The notes: generated by a model from the sequence alone, not told the origin. A stretch of 64,000 nucleotides of DNA from an uncultured Lutibacter sp. (GCF_947495725.1 NZ_CANLZZ010000003.1:1-64000); one strand, 5' to 3'. Counted from the first letter of the stretch, positions 32,939 to 40,776 are shown. Made by a program: numbers and translations.

Positions 32939-34357
32939 TTAAATTGATTTTAAAAGTTCTGAATAATCCTCTGGAAGCTCTGCATCTATATCTCTTAAGT
33001 ATTTTTCTAATGCTGTCATTGTAGAATGTCCTGTAATCAACATCAATCTACTCTTAGCTTCATTGGGAGATGAAATCTTTCTCAATTCTCTATATAATTT
33101 TGTAATATAAGTATGTCTAAAGCTATACAAACCGTAATTTTTATCTAGATTAAAATGATCTTTTACAACTTTTTTAAATCGTTTTGAAAAATAATCTCTC
33201 CTATTAACTTCCGATGTTTCCCACTTATCACCAATCTTCTCTGGTGTAAATAATAATGCTTCCGGATCTAAATTTGATATATCAGGAAGGTCTTTTAATA
33301 AAATGTCTGGTATAATTTTAGTTTTTAAAAACTTATTTTTTGCTTTAAATGAAATTGTTCGTTCTTGCAATTTAATATCTCCAACTTTTATTCGATTTAC
33401 CTCAATAGGTCGCATAAAGTTATACGAGATAAATTTAATATACAATAGTAAAATAGGATCCTTTTCTTCTAAATAGTTGAAAATATCAGAATCTAACTGT
33501 TTTGAATATGTCTTATGACGTTCCGGAGTAGCCTTTAAAACTGGAATATTTTTAACAAAATTTGATACAATAATTTCATTTTCTTCCAATACCTGCATTA
33601 GTGAACTTATCTCAATTCTAACATTATTTCGTGTTCTAGGGGTATTTTTCATTAACACACTGTTTAAGAATTGTACAACCATGCTTTTAGTAAGTTGATC
33701 AATATGCTTTACATCTGGGTATTTTGTTGCAACAAACTGTTGCAACAAATTAGATCTGCTTTTGTATGCTTTTAAAGTAGTTTCATTTACTAGTTTCTTT
33801 TTAAGGTTGAGTGCAAATTCAAAGGCTTGGGAGATCGTTTTTGAAATTGTTTCCACATTTTCTGTTGTTTTAGCAACGTTTGTTGCCGGAGTTGCAACAG
33901 TTGTTGCTGGAGTTGCAACAGTTGTTGCTTGAGTTGCAACGTTTGTTGCTTGGGTTGCAACGTTTGTTGCCTGAGTTGCAACAGTTGTTGCTGGAGTTGC
34001 AACAGTTGTTTCCTGGGTTGCACTTTCTTTTTCCTTTTGAAACAGCGCGGTATTATCTTCAAAAGGATTGTATCCTCTTTTTAATAACTCTTGAATTTTA
34101 TGCTTGTAAACTGCCAGTACAAACATCCGATCTGACTTTGTTTTGTATTTATTTGCATCTCCATAGAAGGGAGTAATTCTTTTTAGCTTCCCAGTTTTAG
34201 GATTTCGATAAGAAAAATACACATACCAACGTTTAGATAAATCACCATTGGCATCATAAATTTTGGGGTTCGAATAATTCTTTTTCATGGACAAATCGTA
34301 TGCAAAATCGTATGCATTTTGATTATCAAAGATAAGGCTTTTGTTAAAATTAGACAT
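32939..34357 (-). CDS. Tyrosine recombinase (island integrase)
   Basis: The 472-residue protein has the three parts of a tRNA-targeting integrase. The N-terminal arm-binding-like part (KRWYVYFSYRNPKTGKLKRI) is followed by a low-complexity linker of about seven AT(T/N)VAT(P/Q) heptads (near 112-162), then a core-binding domain (LVNETTLKAYKSRSNLLQQFV). The catalytic domain has the first Arg in NFMRPIEVNRI, RHT in YSFRHTYIT, GHS and the nucleophile Tyr453 (EKYLRD). The box II His position is Tyr here. It cuts and joins at the tRNA-Met attachment sites. Its ATG directly follows the T-run of the tRNA terminator hairpin, so transcription probably depends on read-through or on the excised circle. 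Confidence 0.93.
   Translation of the reverse strand: MSNFNKSLIFDNQNAYDFAYDLSMKKNYSNPKIYDANGDLSKRWYVYFSYRNPKTGKLKRITPFYGDANKYKTKSDRMFVLAVYKHKIQELLKRGYNPFEDNTALFQKEKESATQETTVATPATTVATQATNVATQATNVATQATTVATPATTVATPATNVAKTTENVETISKTISQAFEFALNLKKKLVNETTLKAYKSRSNLLQQFVATKYPDVKHIDQLTKSMVVQFLNSVLMKNTPRTRNNVRIEISSLMQVLEENEIIVSNFVKNIPVLKATPERHKTYSKQLDSDIFNYLEEKDPILLLYIKFISYNFMRPIEVNRIKVGDIKLQERTISFKAKNKFLKTKIIPDILLKDLPDISNLDPEALLFTPEKIGDKWETSEVNRRDYFSKRFKKVVKDHFNLDKNYGLYSFRHTYITKLYRELRKISSPNEAKSRLMLITGHSTMTALEKYLRDIDAELPEDYSELLKSI
33870..34023 (-). repeat. 21-bp in-frame tandem repeat within the integrase gene
   Basis: GTTGCAAC recurs at 33891, 33912, 33933, 33954, 33975 and 33996, with a weaker copy at 34017, exactly 21 bp apart. 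The unit encodes AT(T/N)VAT(P/Q) on the minus strand. It is a variable-number repeat in frame, so gain or loss of copies would change linker length between the arm-binding and core-binding domains without a frameshift. Confidence 0.9.
34297..34316. promoter_or_regulatory. Candidate integrase arm-type site, right end (CGTATGCA pair)
   Basis: CGTATGCA at 34297-34304 and 34309-34316, 12 bp apart with a 4-base spacer, mirrors the pair at 1053-1072 in the same orientation. It lies within the first codons of the integrase, about 90 bp from the attachment repeat. Coding sequence for AYDFAYD overlaps it. The match at both ends is the reason to suspect a recombination site. Confidence 0.5.
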
Positions 34358-34387
34358 AAAAAAAACGGTTTAGAAAGCTAAACCGTT
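34358..34387 (-). terminator. Terminator of the tRNA-Met gene, directly before the integrase start
   Basis: On the minus strand, AACGGTTTAG pairs with CTAAACCGTT around 4 bases, and eight T follow, then directly the ATG of the integrase (34355-34357). The hairpin differs from the one at 897-928, so it came with the island. It should stop most tRNA transcripts and let only read-through reach the integrase. Confidence 0.85.
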
Positions 34388-34404
34388 CGTTTTGTTTGAT
34401 TTAA

Positions 34405-34455
34405 ATTTTGTAGCGTGATGCAGAATTGAACTGCAGACCTCCGGGTTATGAATCC
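34405..34455 (-). repeat. Right attachment site within tRNA-Met
   Basis: This 51-bp copy includes the tRNA 3' half from the anticodon loop to the end plus 7 bases downstream. It matches the left copy except at 34422 and 34443. Crossover must have fallen within this block, restoring a complete tRNA. Confidence 0.88.
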
Positions 34456-34484
34456 GACGCTCTAACCAACTGAGCTACCACGCC
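34412..34484 (-). tRNA. tRNA-Met (anticodon CAU)
   Basis: The cloverleaf is complete: acceptor GGCGTGG/TCACGCT with G-U pairs at both ends, D-arm GCTCAGTTGGTTAGAGC, anticodon loop TTCATAA with CAT, and T-arm TGCAG-TTCAATT-CTGCA. CCA is not encoded. An A-C mismatch closes the anticodon stem. This is an elongator tRNA-Met by pattern, although a tRNA-Ile with lysidine-modified CAU cannot be fully excluded. The 3' half was supplied by the island. Confidence 0.9.
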
Positions 34485-34612
34485 TTTTAACGAGGGTGCA
34501 AATATAAATATAAATTACTTGTTTGAGCAAATTTATTTTGCAATTTTTTTTTAATAATTTAAATTTTTTTAAAAAGGATAAATTATATATATTGTGCTTT
34601 TAAATAATATAT

Positions 34613-34996
34613 ATGTCAGCAAAATTAAAATTTGAAATAGAGTTCCCTATACACGCTTCACCTCATATGTTATATCAATATTTTGGAACCCCTTCGGGGT
34701 TATCGGAATGGTTCGCAGATAACGTTAATTCTAGAGGTGAAATATTTACGTTTATTTGGGATGGTTCTGAGGAAAAAGCAAAAGTGCTTCAAGAAAGGCC
34801 TGATGAGAAAATTAAGTTTAAATGGTTAGACGGAGAAGATGATAAAAGCTTTTTCGAATTTAGAATTGAGGTGGACGAAATAACCAAAGATGTTTCATTA
34901 ATTGTAACAGATTTTGCTGAAGAAGATGAAATTGAAGAATCTAAAATGTTTTGGGAAAATCAAATAGATGAATTAAAGCATACAATAGGCGCCTAA
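34613..34996 (+). CDS. START-like (SRPBCC) domain protein
   Basis: The 127-residue protein is one START/AHA1-type fold: FEIEFPIHASPHMLYQYFGTPSGLSEWFAD at the N terminus, a FTFIWDGSEEKAKVL hairpin and a long C-terminal helix (ESKMFWENQIDELKHTIG). Such proteins form a hydrophobic pocket that binds lipids or other ligands, but this flavobacterial family has no assigned ligand that I know of. It is the first chromosomal gene right of the island, is followed by its own terminator, and points away from the tRNA. Confidence 0.85.
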   Translation: MSAKLKFEIEFPIHASPHMLYQYFGTPSGLSEWFADNVNSRGEIFTFIWDGSEEKAKVLQERPDEKIKFKWLDGEDDKSFFEFRIEVDEITKDVSLIVTDFAEEDEIEESKMFWENQIDELKHTIGA

Positions 34997-35017
34997 GAAT
35001 ATTTTATATAAACTTTT

Positions 35018-35044
35018 AAAACCCTTTTTTTAAGGGTTTTTTTT
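35018..35044 (+). terminator. Terminator after the START-like gene
   Basis: AAAACCCTT (35018-35026) pairs with AAGGGTTTT (35032-35040) and T-rich sequence continues. It separates the START-like gene from the aminotransferase gene, whose ATG is 29 bases downstream. Confidence 0.85.
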
Positions 35045-35073
35045 GTGAAGTTTAACGAAAGATGATTTAAACT

Positions 35074-35892
35074 ATGATAAATTATAACAGTGAATTAATT
35101 AATAATGAAAAAGCTATTTTAAATGCCAATAATAGAGCATTTAAATATGGAGATGCATTATTTGAAACAATAAAAATAAAGCGTTTAAAAGTAGTTTTTT
35201 TAGAAGATCATTATTTTAGATTAATGGCCTCAATGAGAATGTTAAGGATGGATATTCCTATGGATTTTACATTGGAATATTTTGAAAGTGAAATTTTAAA
35301 AACAGTTAGCTCAAATAATTTAGTAGATTCGAGAGTGCGATTTACAGTTTTTAGAAAGGATGGAGGTTTATACACACCATTAACTAATGAAATTGATTTT
35401 ATTGTTGAAGTTAGTGAATTAAAAGGAATAAAAAAAGAATCTTATATATTAGATATTTTTAAGGATTATTTTCTTTTTTCTGGATTGCTTTCAACTTTGA
35501 AAACTACAAATAAGCTAACTAATGTGTTAGCAAGTATTTTTGCTAAAGAGAACAAACTAGACAATTGTATTTTATTAAACGAAAAAAAATATGTTGTTGA
35601 AGCAATTAACGGAAATATTTTTTTGGTAAAAGATAATATAATAAAAACGCCTCCATTATCTGAAGGTTGTGTTAAGGGGATTCTTAGAAAAAAAATTATT
35701 GAACTAGTTTCAAAAGACGATAAATATACCTTTGAAGAATCGCCAATTTCACCTTTTGAACTTCAAAAAGCTGATGAAGTTTTTATAACAAATGCTATTG
35801 TGGGAATTCAAGCGGTTACAAAATATAGAAAAACTAATTTTAAATCAATTATATCTAATGAGATAGCAGAAAAACTGGAAAATTTAGTTTAA
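35074..35892 (+). CDS. Class IV aminotransferase (PabC/IlvE-like)
   Basis: The 272-residue protein is a fold-type IV PLP enzyme: FKYGDALFETIKI near residue 23, the catalytic Lys in LKTTNKLTNVLA near 147, VVEAINGNIFLV, and SEGCVKGILR, the family phosphate-binding patterns. This family includes 4-amino-4-deoxychorismate lyase (folate), branched-chain aminotransferase and D-amino-acid aminotransferase. The length and single-gene context favour a PabC-like lyase, but the substrate is not certain. Its end overlaps the convergent YqgE gene by 9 bases. Confidence 0.85.
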   Translation: MINYNSELINNEKAILNANNRAFKYGDALFETIKIKRLKVVFLEDHYFRLMASMRMLRMDIPMDFTLEYFESEILKTVSSNNLVDSRVRFTVFRKDGGLYTPLTNEIDFIVEVSELKGIKKESYILDIFKDYFLFSGLLSTLKTTNKLTNVLASIFAKENKLDNCILLNEKKYVVEAINGNIFLVKDNIIKTPPLSEGCVKGILRKKIIELVSKDDKYTFEESPISPFELQKADEVFITNAIVGIQAVTKYRKTNFKSIISNEIAEKLENLV

Positions 35893-36441
35893 AGTAGGAT
35901 TTTCAGGGGCGTTTGCCCAAATTTGATATTCACCACCAAACGACATTAATTGGTTTTTCCAAATATCATCACTATTTATATTTAACAAGTTAGGATATTT
36001 GTTTTTAGTAATTATCCAAGTAGATTCATTGAGTTCTTCATTTAATTGGTTTACAGACCAACCAGAATAGCCAAGAAAAAATCGGATATCATTAAAATCT
36101 ATTAAGCCTTCATTTAATAGTTTTGTTAAAATGTTAAAATCTCCTCCCCAATAAAAATCATCTTTAATTTGAATACTATCGGGTATTAATTCGGGAACTT
36201 TATGAATAAAATATAAATTTTCCTGCTCAACAGGACCTCCGTTGTACACTACAAAATCACAATCTATTTCAGGAATTAAGTCTTTGAGAACAAATTCAGT
36301 AGGTTTATTTAATATAAACCCTATACACCCTTCGTTATTGTGCTCAGTTAAATAAATTACAGATCTATTAAATTCTTTATCGTTTAAAATAGATGGTTCT
36401 GCAATCAATAAATTACCTTTTGAGGGAGTTTTTTTTATCAT
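35884..36441 (-). CDS. yqgE: YqgE/AlgH family protein (UPF0301)
   Basis: The 185-residue protein has the family pattern: KGNLLIAEPSILNDKEFNRSVIYL at the N terminus, CIGFILNKPTEFVLKDLIP, VYNGGPVEQENLYFIH and FFLGYSGWSVNQLNEEL. The structure of this family is known but its biochemical role is not. It overlaps the end of the aminotransferase gene and reads toward it. An AT-rich upstream region separates it from HU, whose terminator lies between them. Confidence 0.93.
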   Translation of the reverse strand: MIKKTPSKGNLLIAEPSILNDKEFNRSVIYLTEHNNEGCIGFILNKPTEFVLKDLIPEIDCDFVVYNGGPVEQENLYFIHKVPELIPDSIQIKDDFYWGGDFNILTKLLNEGLIDFNDIRFFLGYSGWSVNQLNEELNESTWIITKNKYPNLLNINSDDIWKNQLMSFGGEYQIWANAPENPTLN

Positions 36442-36488
36442 AAACTTAAATTAGTTTAAATAAATATAGTAAAAAATGGTAATAAAAA

Positions 36489-36513
36489 AAACTCTTCAAA
36501 TAATGAAGAGTTT
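36489..36513 (-). terminator. Terminator after the HU gene
   Basis: AAACTCTTCA (36489-36498) pairs with TGAAGAGTTT (36504-36513) around 5 bases, with an A-run at 36484-36491 that is a T-run on the minus strand. It ends the HU transcript. Confidence 0.8.
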
Positions 36514-36542
36514 AATTTATAATAATAAGTTGTATTAGAATA

Positions 36543-36815
36543 CTAGTTTACAGCATCACTAAATCCAGCTCCGGCTTTAAATTTTACAACATTTTTAGCT
36601 GCAATTTGAATAGATTTTCCAGTTTGAGGATTTCTTCCGGTTCTTGCTGCTCTTTTAGAAATAGACCAAGTTCCCCATCCTACTAATGCAACTTTACCAC
36701 CTTTTTTAAGTGTAGCTGTAACATTATCTGTTAATGATTCCAATGCTGCTTTTGCTGCTGCTTTTGAGATGCCAGCATCAGCTGCCATTGCATCAATTAA
36801 ATCTGATTTGTTCAT
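36543..36815 (-). CDS. HU-family nucleoid DNA-binding protein
   Basis: The 90-residue protein is a canonical [30 protein letters not shown] forms the dimerisation helices, [43 protein letters not shown] gives the beta arms with the conserved RNP tip that bends DNA. It is a single gene with a strong promoter of perfect consensus spacing at 36871-36900 and a strong terminator, as expected for an abundant nucleoid protein. Confidence 0.96.
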   Translation of the reverse strand: MNKSDLIDAMAADAGISKAAAKAALESLTDNVTATLKKGGKVALVGWGTWSISKRAARTGRNPQTGKSIQIAAKNVVKFKAGAGFSDAVN

Positions 36816-36870
36816 AGTTTTAATTTTAAATTAATTGGTTAAACATTTTTTTTACTTATAATAAGCTTAA

Positions 36871-36900
36871 CAAAGTTATATGGAATAAGGGTTTATGCAA
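36871..36900 (-). promoter_or_regulatory. Bacteroidota-type promoter of the HU gene
   Basis: On the minus strand TTG (36898-36900) is followed by exactly 19 bases and TAACTTTG (36871-36878). This matches the Bacteroidota consensus TTG-N19-TAnnTTTG perfectly and lies 56 bases before the HU ATG. Confidence 0.85.
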
Positions 36901-36986
36901 GTTTTAACCCTAAAAAGTAGCTTTTTTGTTAATAAAAGATACTAAATGTTAATAACCTAAGGTGTTTTTTAATGAAAAATGCGTTA

Positions 36987-37006
36987 AGCCCTTTAAAATA
37001 AGGGCT
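36987..37006 (-). terminator. Probable terminator at the fmt stop
   Basis: AGCCCTT and AAGGGCT (36987-36993 and 37000-37006) pair. The distal arm overlaps the fmt stop codon, and a short T-run follows a few bases later on the minus strand. It is weaker than the other hairpins here. Confidence 0.5.
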
Positions 37007-37949
37007 AATTCATAGCTGCTAAGGCATCAAATTTAAAACCATTTAATAAATCTTTAGTGTTCATTTTTCGTTTACCTGATAGTTGTAAACTTTCAATAAA
37101 AATATATCCGTCAATTGTTGCTACTTTAATTTCATTTTTTGAAGTTACAACTGTTCCTGGTTTTAAAGTATGTTTTTCAATTATTGGTTTACAATCAAAT
37201 AATTTAACTTTAATTTTATCTTCATTATTAATAAGTGTAGACCAGGCAGCAGGGTATGGGTTTAATCCTCTTATTAAATTATAAATGGATGTTGTTTTTT
37301 TATTCCAATTAATTTTACAAGTTTCGGTAAATATTTTTGGAGCGGGTTTTTCTTCAATTTCAGGTTGCTTTATTGTTTTAACATTACCTTTTTCAATTAG
37401 CTTTACGGTTTTTACTACAAGGTGACTGCCAATAGTCATTAATTTTTCATATAGTTCTCCAAGAATTTCATGTGTGCCAATTTCAATTTCTTCTTGTAAA
37501 ATAATATTTCCAGTATCAATTTTTTCATCAATAAAAAAAGTTGAAACTCCTGTTTTTTTCTCGCCATTAATAATAGCCCAATTAATTGGAGCTGCACCTC
37601 TATAATTAGGTAGTAGGGAGGCGTGTAAATTAAATGTGCCAAATTTTGGCATTTGCCAAACAATTTTAGGTAGCATTCTAAAGGCAACAACAATTTGTAA
37701 ATTGGCGTTTAAACTTTTTAACTCAGATAGAAAATCTTCGTTTTTTAAATTTGTAGGTTGTAAAATGTTAAGGTTATGTTTAACCGCATATTGTTTAACA
37801 GGTGATTCATTTAATTTTCTCCCTCTTCCTGCCGGTTTATCAGGAGCTGTAATTACTCCCACTATATTAAATTTAGCTTTTATTAGTTCGTCTAAGGTGG
37901 CAACAGCAAATTCTGGCGTTCCCATAAAAACAATTCTTAAATCTCTCAT
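37005..37949 (-). CDS. fmt: Methionyl-tRNA formyltransferase
   Basis: The 314-residue enzyme uses 10-formyltetrahydrofolate to formylate initiator Met-tRNA. The N terminus RIVFMGTPEFAVATLDEL and VITAPDKPAGRGRK are the family signature. NLHASLLPNYRGAAPINWAIINGEKKTGVSTFFIDEKIDTG includes the catalytic Asn, His and Asp. An OB-fold C-terminal part follows. It overlaps the recQ stop by one base, so fmt is the last gene of an ATPase-recQ-fmt transcript. Confidence 0.96.
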   Translation of the reverse strand: MRDLRIVFMGTPEFAVATLDELIKAKFNIVGVITAPDKPAGRGRKLNESPVKQYAVKHNLNILQPTNLKNEDFLSELKSLNANLQIVVAFRMLPKIVWQMPKFGTFNLHASLLPNYRGAAPINWAIINGEKKTGVSTFFIDEKIDTGNIILQEEIEIGTHEILGELYEKLMTIGSHLVVKTVKLIEKGNVKTIKQPEIEEKPAPKIFTETCKINWNKKTTSIYNLIRGLNPYPAAWSTLINNEDKIKVKLFDCKPIIEKHTLKPGTVVTSKNEIKVATIDGYIFIESLQLSGKRKMNTKDLLNGFKFDALAAMN

Positions 37950-39844
37950 TAATTGTTTAGTTTAAATTTATTTTGCGAAGTTATTGCTATTTTATTTTTT
38001 TCTAATAGTAATTTAAGAGAAAATAACAATTCTTTATCGTTACAGTTTAACAATCCAGCTAATTCATTTGATGATAAATTTTGTTTATAAAGTAGTTTTA
38101 AAATAGTAGTTTCAATATTTTTATTTGATTTAGGTTTTATTGTATTTTTCTTACATACATCACATTTACCACAAGGTGTTGTATAATGTTCATTAAAGTA
38201 GGATAATAGCTCTGTGTTTCTGCAAACATCATTGTTTTCAATAAAAGATATTACCGCTTTTAATTTTTCAAATTTGAGTTTCGAATGCTTTTCAATATTT
38301 TTAGAAATACTATTTATGGTATAATTGTCTTCTCTTAAAACTAGAAAGGTTAATCTTGAATTGGAATTCTCAGAAGAATAGATTAGAATTTCGTCTTTCA
38401 TTAAAGCTTTTAATGCTTTTATAAAATCATTTTTAGACACTCCAAGCTTTTTGGCAAGGTTATATTCGTTAATAGTTGTATAATGATCAAAAATACCTCC
38501 ATAACTTCTTAAAATTAATTTTATAAGATCATTTTTAGAAGGGTGTCTATCTAAATAATTAAATAATTGAGTATTACTTACAATAAATTTTACTGTCGAT
38601 TTTTTACTAAAGTTATCGTCAAGAACTAAAATATTTTCTCTTTCTAATATTTTTAAAGCATTGAAGGTTTGTAATAAATTAAGTTTGTATTTAGAACAAA
38701 ATTCTTGAAGCGAAAAATTAAATGATTCTAATGGCAGCTCTCCAATAGGAATATTATAAAACTGATTTAAACTAAAATAAACTGACTTTATAAATTTTAA
38801 AGTTGGTGTATTTGTTATAAATCTTGTTTTTGTATTATGTAATTCAGCTTGGTTAGTTAAAATTATTGAATAAGACGGCTTTCCATCTCTACCAGCTCTA
38901 CCGGCTTCTTGTATATAATTTTCTAAACTATTGGGAATGTTTAAATGAATTACAGCTCTAACATTAGATTTGTCAATCCCCATTCCAAAAGCATTTGTTG
39001 CAACCATTACTGGAGTTTCTCCTGAGATCCAAGAATTGTAGGCATTGTTTTTTTCTTGAAATGATAAACCACCATGATAAAATGCACTTTTATAATTATT
39101 CTGAATTAAAAATTTGGCAACTTCCTTTGTTTGTTTTCTATTACCAGTGTAAATAATTACAGATTCATTTAACTTACTTAAAAAATAGAGTAATTTTTCG
39201 TAATAGTTTTCGGTAAAATAAACTTGATAAATTAAATTTTCTCGTTTAAATGATTTTTTGAATACATTAGCATTTTTTATATCCAAATTTATCTTTATGT
39301 CATCAAGTACTTTTTCGGTTGCTGTTGCAGTTAAAGCAATAAATTTAACATTTGGTTGAAGCTCTTTTAATATAATTAACTTTAAATAAGAAGGTCTAAA
39401 ATCATGTCCCCATTCCGAAATACAATGTGCTTCATCAATAGCAATAAATGAAACGTTTAATTGCTTTATTTTATCTTGAATAAATTTAGATTGTAATTTT
39501 TCAGGTGAAAGATATAGAAATTTAAATCCTCCAAATTGCAAGTTATCAAAAGCAATAATAATTTCTTCTTGAGATAATTGAGATGTTAGTGCAATTGCTC
39601 TTATATTTTTATTGTTTAAGCTTTCAACTTGGTCTTTTATTAAAGCAATTAAAGGAGAAATAACAATGCAAACACCTTTCAATATTAAAGCAGGTACTTG
39701 ATAGCATATTGATTTTCCTCCTCCAGTAGGAAGTAGCACAACATTATCTGTTCCATTTAAAACAGAATTAATAATTTCTTCTTGAGAATCTCTAAAGTTG
39801 TTAAAACCCCAGTAGGTTTTTAATATATCTTGTGGAGTTTTCAA
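37949..39844 (-). CDS. recQ: ATP-dependent DNA helicase RecQ
   Basis: The 631-residue helicase has the RecQ set of motifs: the P-loop LLPTGGGKSICYQVPAL, DEAHCISEWGHDFRPSY (DEAH plus the RecQ aromatic loop), LTATATEK, the motif VI region IQEAGRAGRDGKPS and the zinc ligands in TTPCGKCDVCKKN. RecQ unwinds DNA 3' to 5' in recombination and fork repair. The short C terminus (SSNELAGLLNCNDKELL) looks like a winged-helix part; a clear HRDC domain is not apparent. It starts 4 bases inside the upstream ATPase gene. Confidence 0.95.
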   Translation of the reverse strand: MKTPQDILKTYWGFNNFRDSQEEIINSVLNGTDNVVLLPTGGGKSICYQVPALILKGVCIVISPLIALIKDQVESLNNKNIRAIALTSQLSQEEIIIAFDNLQFGGFKFLYLSPEKLQSKFIQDKIKQLNVSFIAIDEAHCISEWGHDFRPSYLKLIILKELQPNVKFIALTATATEKVLDDIKINLDIKNANVFKKSFKRENLIYQVYFTENYYEKLLYFLSKLNESVIIYTGNRKQTKEVAKFLIQNNYKSAFYHGGLSFQEKNNAYNSWISGETPVMVATNAFGMGIDKSNVRAVIHLNIPNSLENYIQEAGRAGRDGKPSYSIILTNQAELHNTKTRFITNTPTLKFIKSVYFSLNQFYNIPIGELPLESFNFSLQEFCSKYKLNLLQTFNALKILERENILVLDDNFSKKSTVKFIVSNTQLFNYLDRHPSKNDLIKLILRSYGGIFDHYTTINEYNLAKKLGVSKNDFIKALKALMKDEILIYSSENSNSRLTFLVLREDNYTINSISKNIEKHSKLKFEKLKAVISFIENNDVCRNTELLSYFNEHYTTPCGKCDVCKKNTIKPKSNKNIETTILKLLYKQNLSSNELAGLLNCNDKELLFSLKLLLEKNKIAITSQNKFKLNN

Positions 39845-40377
39845 GAGTTTATATGGTCTAAAATAAAATTTGTTCTAAAAGCAACAGTTCCTATTGGAAC
39901 TTCAATTATAGGGTAATTAAGTTCTTTGTAGGTGCGTTCTAAATGATTATGAATTGCTAATGCTTGTTCAAAATTTTCATAACGCTCATTGTCTGTTATA
40001 TAAATTTCTTCCCAAGGCGGCATTAAAAATATATAATCATAACGATATAAGTTACTTTTAAAAATGTAACTTTTAGGATATTTAATGCTTATATAATTCA
40101 TATAGGCATGAACATCTGGAATTCCTCTATCAAAGAAAACGAAATTTTCATTCTTTTTTTCGGCTTCTAAATATTGATTTATACGTCCTTCTAAAAGTAG
40201 TTCGCTAAATAATAACGGTTTCGTTAAAAATAATTGTTCTGTTCCATTTTCTCTTGCATTTAAAGTAATTTCTCTTGAAACTTCTGGCATACATTCAAAC
40301 CCGTTTTCACAAAGATTGCTAATTACGGTTGATTTTCCGGTGCCAGGTCCTCCAGTTATAACAATTTTTTGCTGCAT
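39841..40377 (-). CDS. AAA_28-type P-loop ATPase/kinase-like protein
   Basis: The 178-residue protein has the Walker A ITGGPGTGKSTV (residues 6-17) and a Walker B-like FVFFDRGIPDVHAY. This pattern is that of the small NadR-kinase-like AAA_28 family, which is often annotated only as an ATPase. The substrate is unknown. It is first of the three-gene transcript with recQ and fmt. A TATTTTTG element at 40382-40389 (minus strand) sits so close to the ATG that the message could be nearly leaderless. Confidence 0.8.
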   Translation of the reverse strand: MQQKIVITGGPGTGKSTVISNLCENGFECMPEVSREITLNARENGTEQLFLTKPLLFSELLLEGRINQYLEAEKKNENFVFFDRGIPDVHAYMNYISIKYPKSYIFKSNLYRYDYIFLMPPWEEIYITDNERYENFEQALAIHNHLERTYKELNYPIIEVPIGTVAFRTNFILDHINS

Positions 40378-40494
40378 ATAGCAAAAATAGGTTTTTCAGT
40401 AATTTATACTAAAAATATTAATGTAATTTTGTCAGCTAAATATTAACATTTTTGGTTTGGTATTATAGTTGTACTTGATTTTAAAAAATAATAA

Positions 40495-40776
40495 ATGGAT
40501 AATAGAACTCAATTTTATAAAAAATTAAAGAAAAAATTAAAAAAAGATACTTCTTTTCCTACAAAATATCTTTTTAAGTTTATTGTACCTTCAGATGAAG
40601 TTAAAATTTCTCAAGTAGAAGATCTCTTTAATTTTGCTGGTGCGGTAATTACAAAAAATACATCTAAAACAGGAAAATACACAAGTGTGTCAATTCATAT
40701 TATAATGAAAAAGGCCGATGATATTATTTTAAAATATCAGCAAGCCGAAAAAATTGAAGGAATTATTTCTTTGTGA
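40495..40776 (+). CDS. DUF493 family protein
   Basis: The 93-residue protein fits the DUF493 (YbeD-like) alpha/beta fold: FPTKYLFKFIVPSDEVKISQVEDLF, then TSKTGKYTSVSIHIIMKKADDIILKYQQAEKIEGIISL. The fold resembles an ACT-like regulatory domain, and no function is assigned. It is divergent from the ATPase gene. A TAATTTTG element at 40424-40431 may be its promoter. It is followed by a promoter-length gap before the foldase genes. Confidence 0.88.
   Translation: MDNRTQFYKKLKKKLKKDTSFPTKYLFKFIVPSDEVKISQVEDLFNFAGAVITKNTSKTGKYTSVSIHIIMKKADDIILKYQQAEKIEGIISL

Larger units (their letters stand above)
943..34455. mobile_element. tRNA-Met-integrated genomic island (BREX defence island), about 33.5 kb
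   Basis: The ends are 51-bp direct repeats, 943-993 and 34405-34455, that match at 49 of 51 positions and correspond to the 3' half of a tRNA-Met gene through its anticodon. The right copy belongs to the intact tRNA; the left copy lacks the 5' half. A tyrosine recombinase lies directly inside the right end, as in many tRNA-targeted integrative elements. Paired CGTATGCA repeats lie inside both ends. I see no conjugation or phage structural genes, so the element is a defence/cargo island rather than a self-transmissible ICE or prophage. Cargo: the QueC/glycosyltransferase cassette, the HNH/DUF4407 cassette, a macro-like gene, type 1 BREX with accessory genes, and a Fic gene. Confidence 0.88.

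Noticed and set aside
33870-34023. Short repeats with regular spacing that could look like a CRISPR array
   Set aside because: The 21-bp units are contiguous with no unique spacers, remain in frame and encode a regular heptad in the integrase; no cas genes are present.
33880-34176. Plus-strand ORF with LLLELQQ repeats
   Set aside because: It is only the antisense reading of the integrase 21-bp repeat and has no independent support.
943-34455. Prophage or conjugative element
   Set aside because: No capsid, tail, terminase, relaxase or type IV secretion genes are seen.
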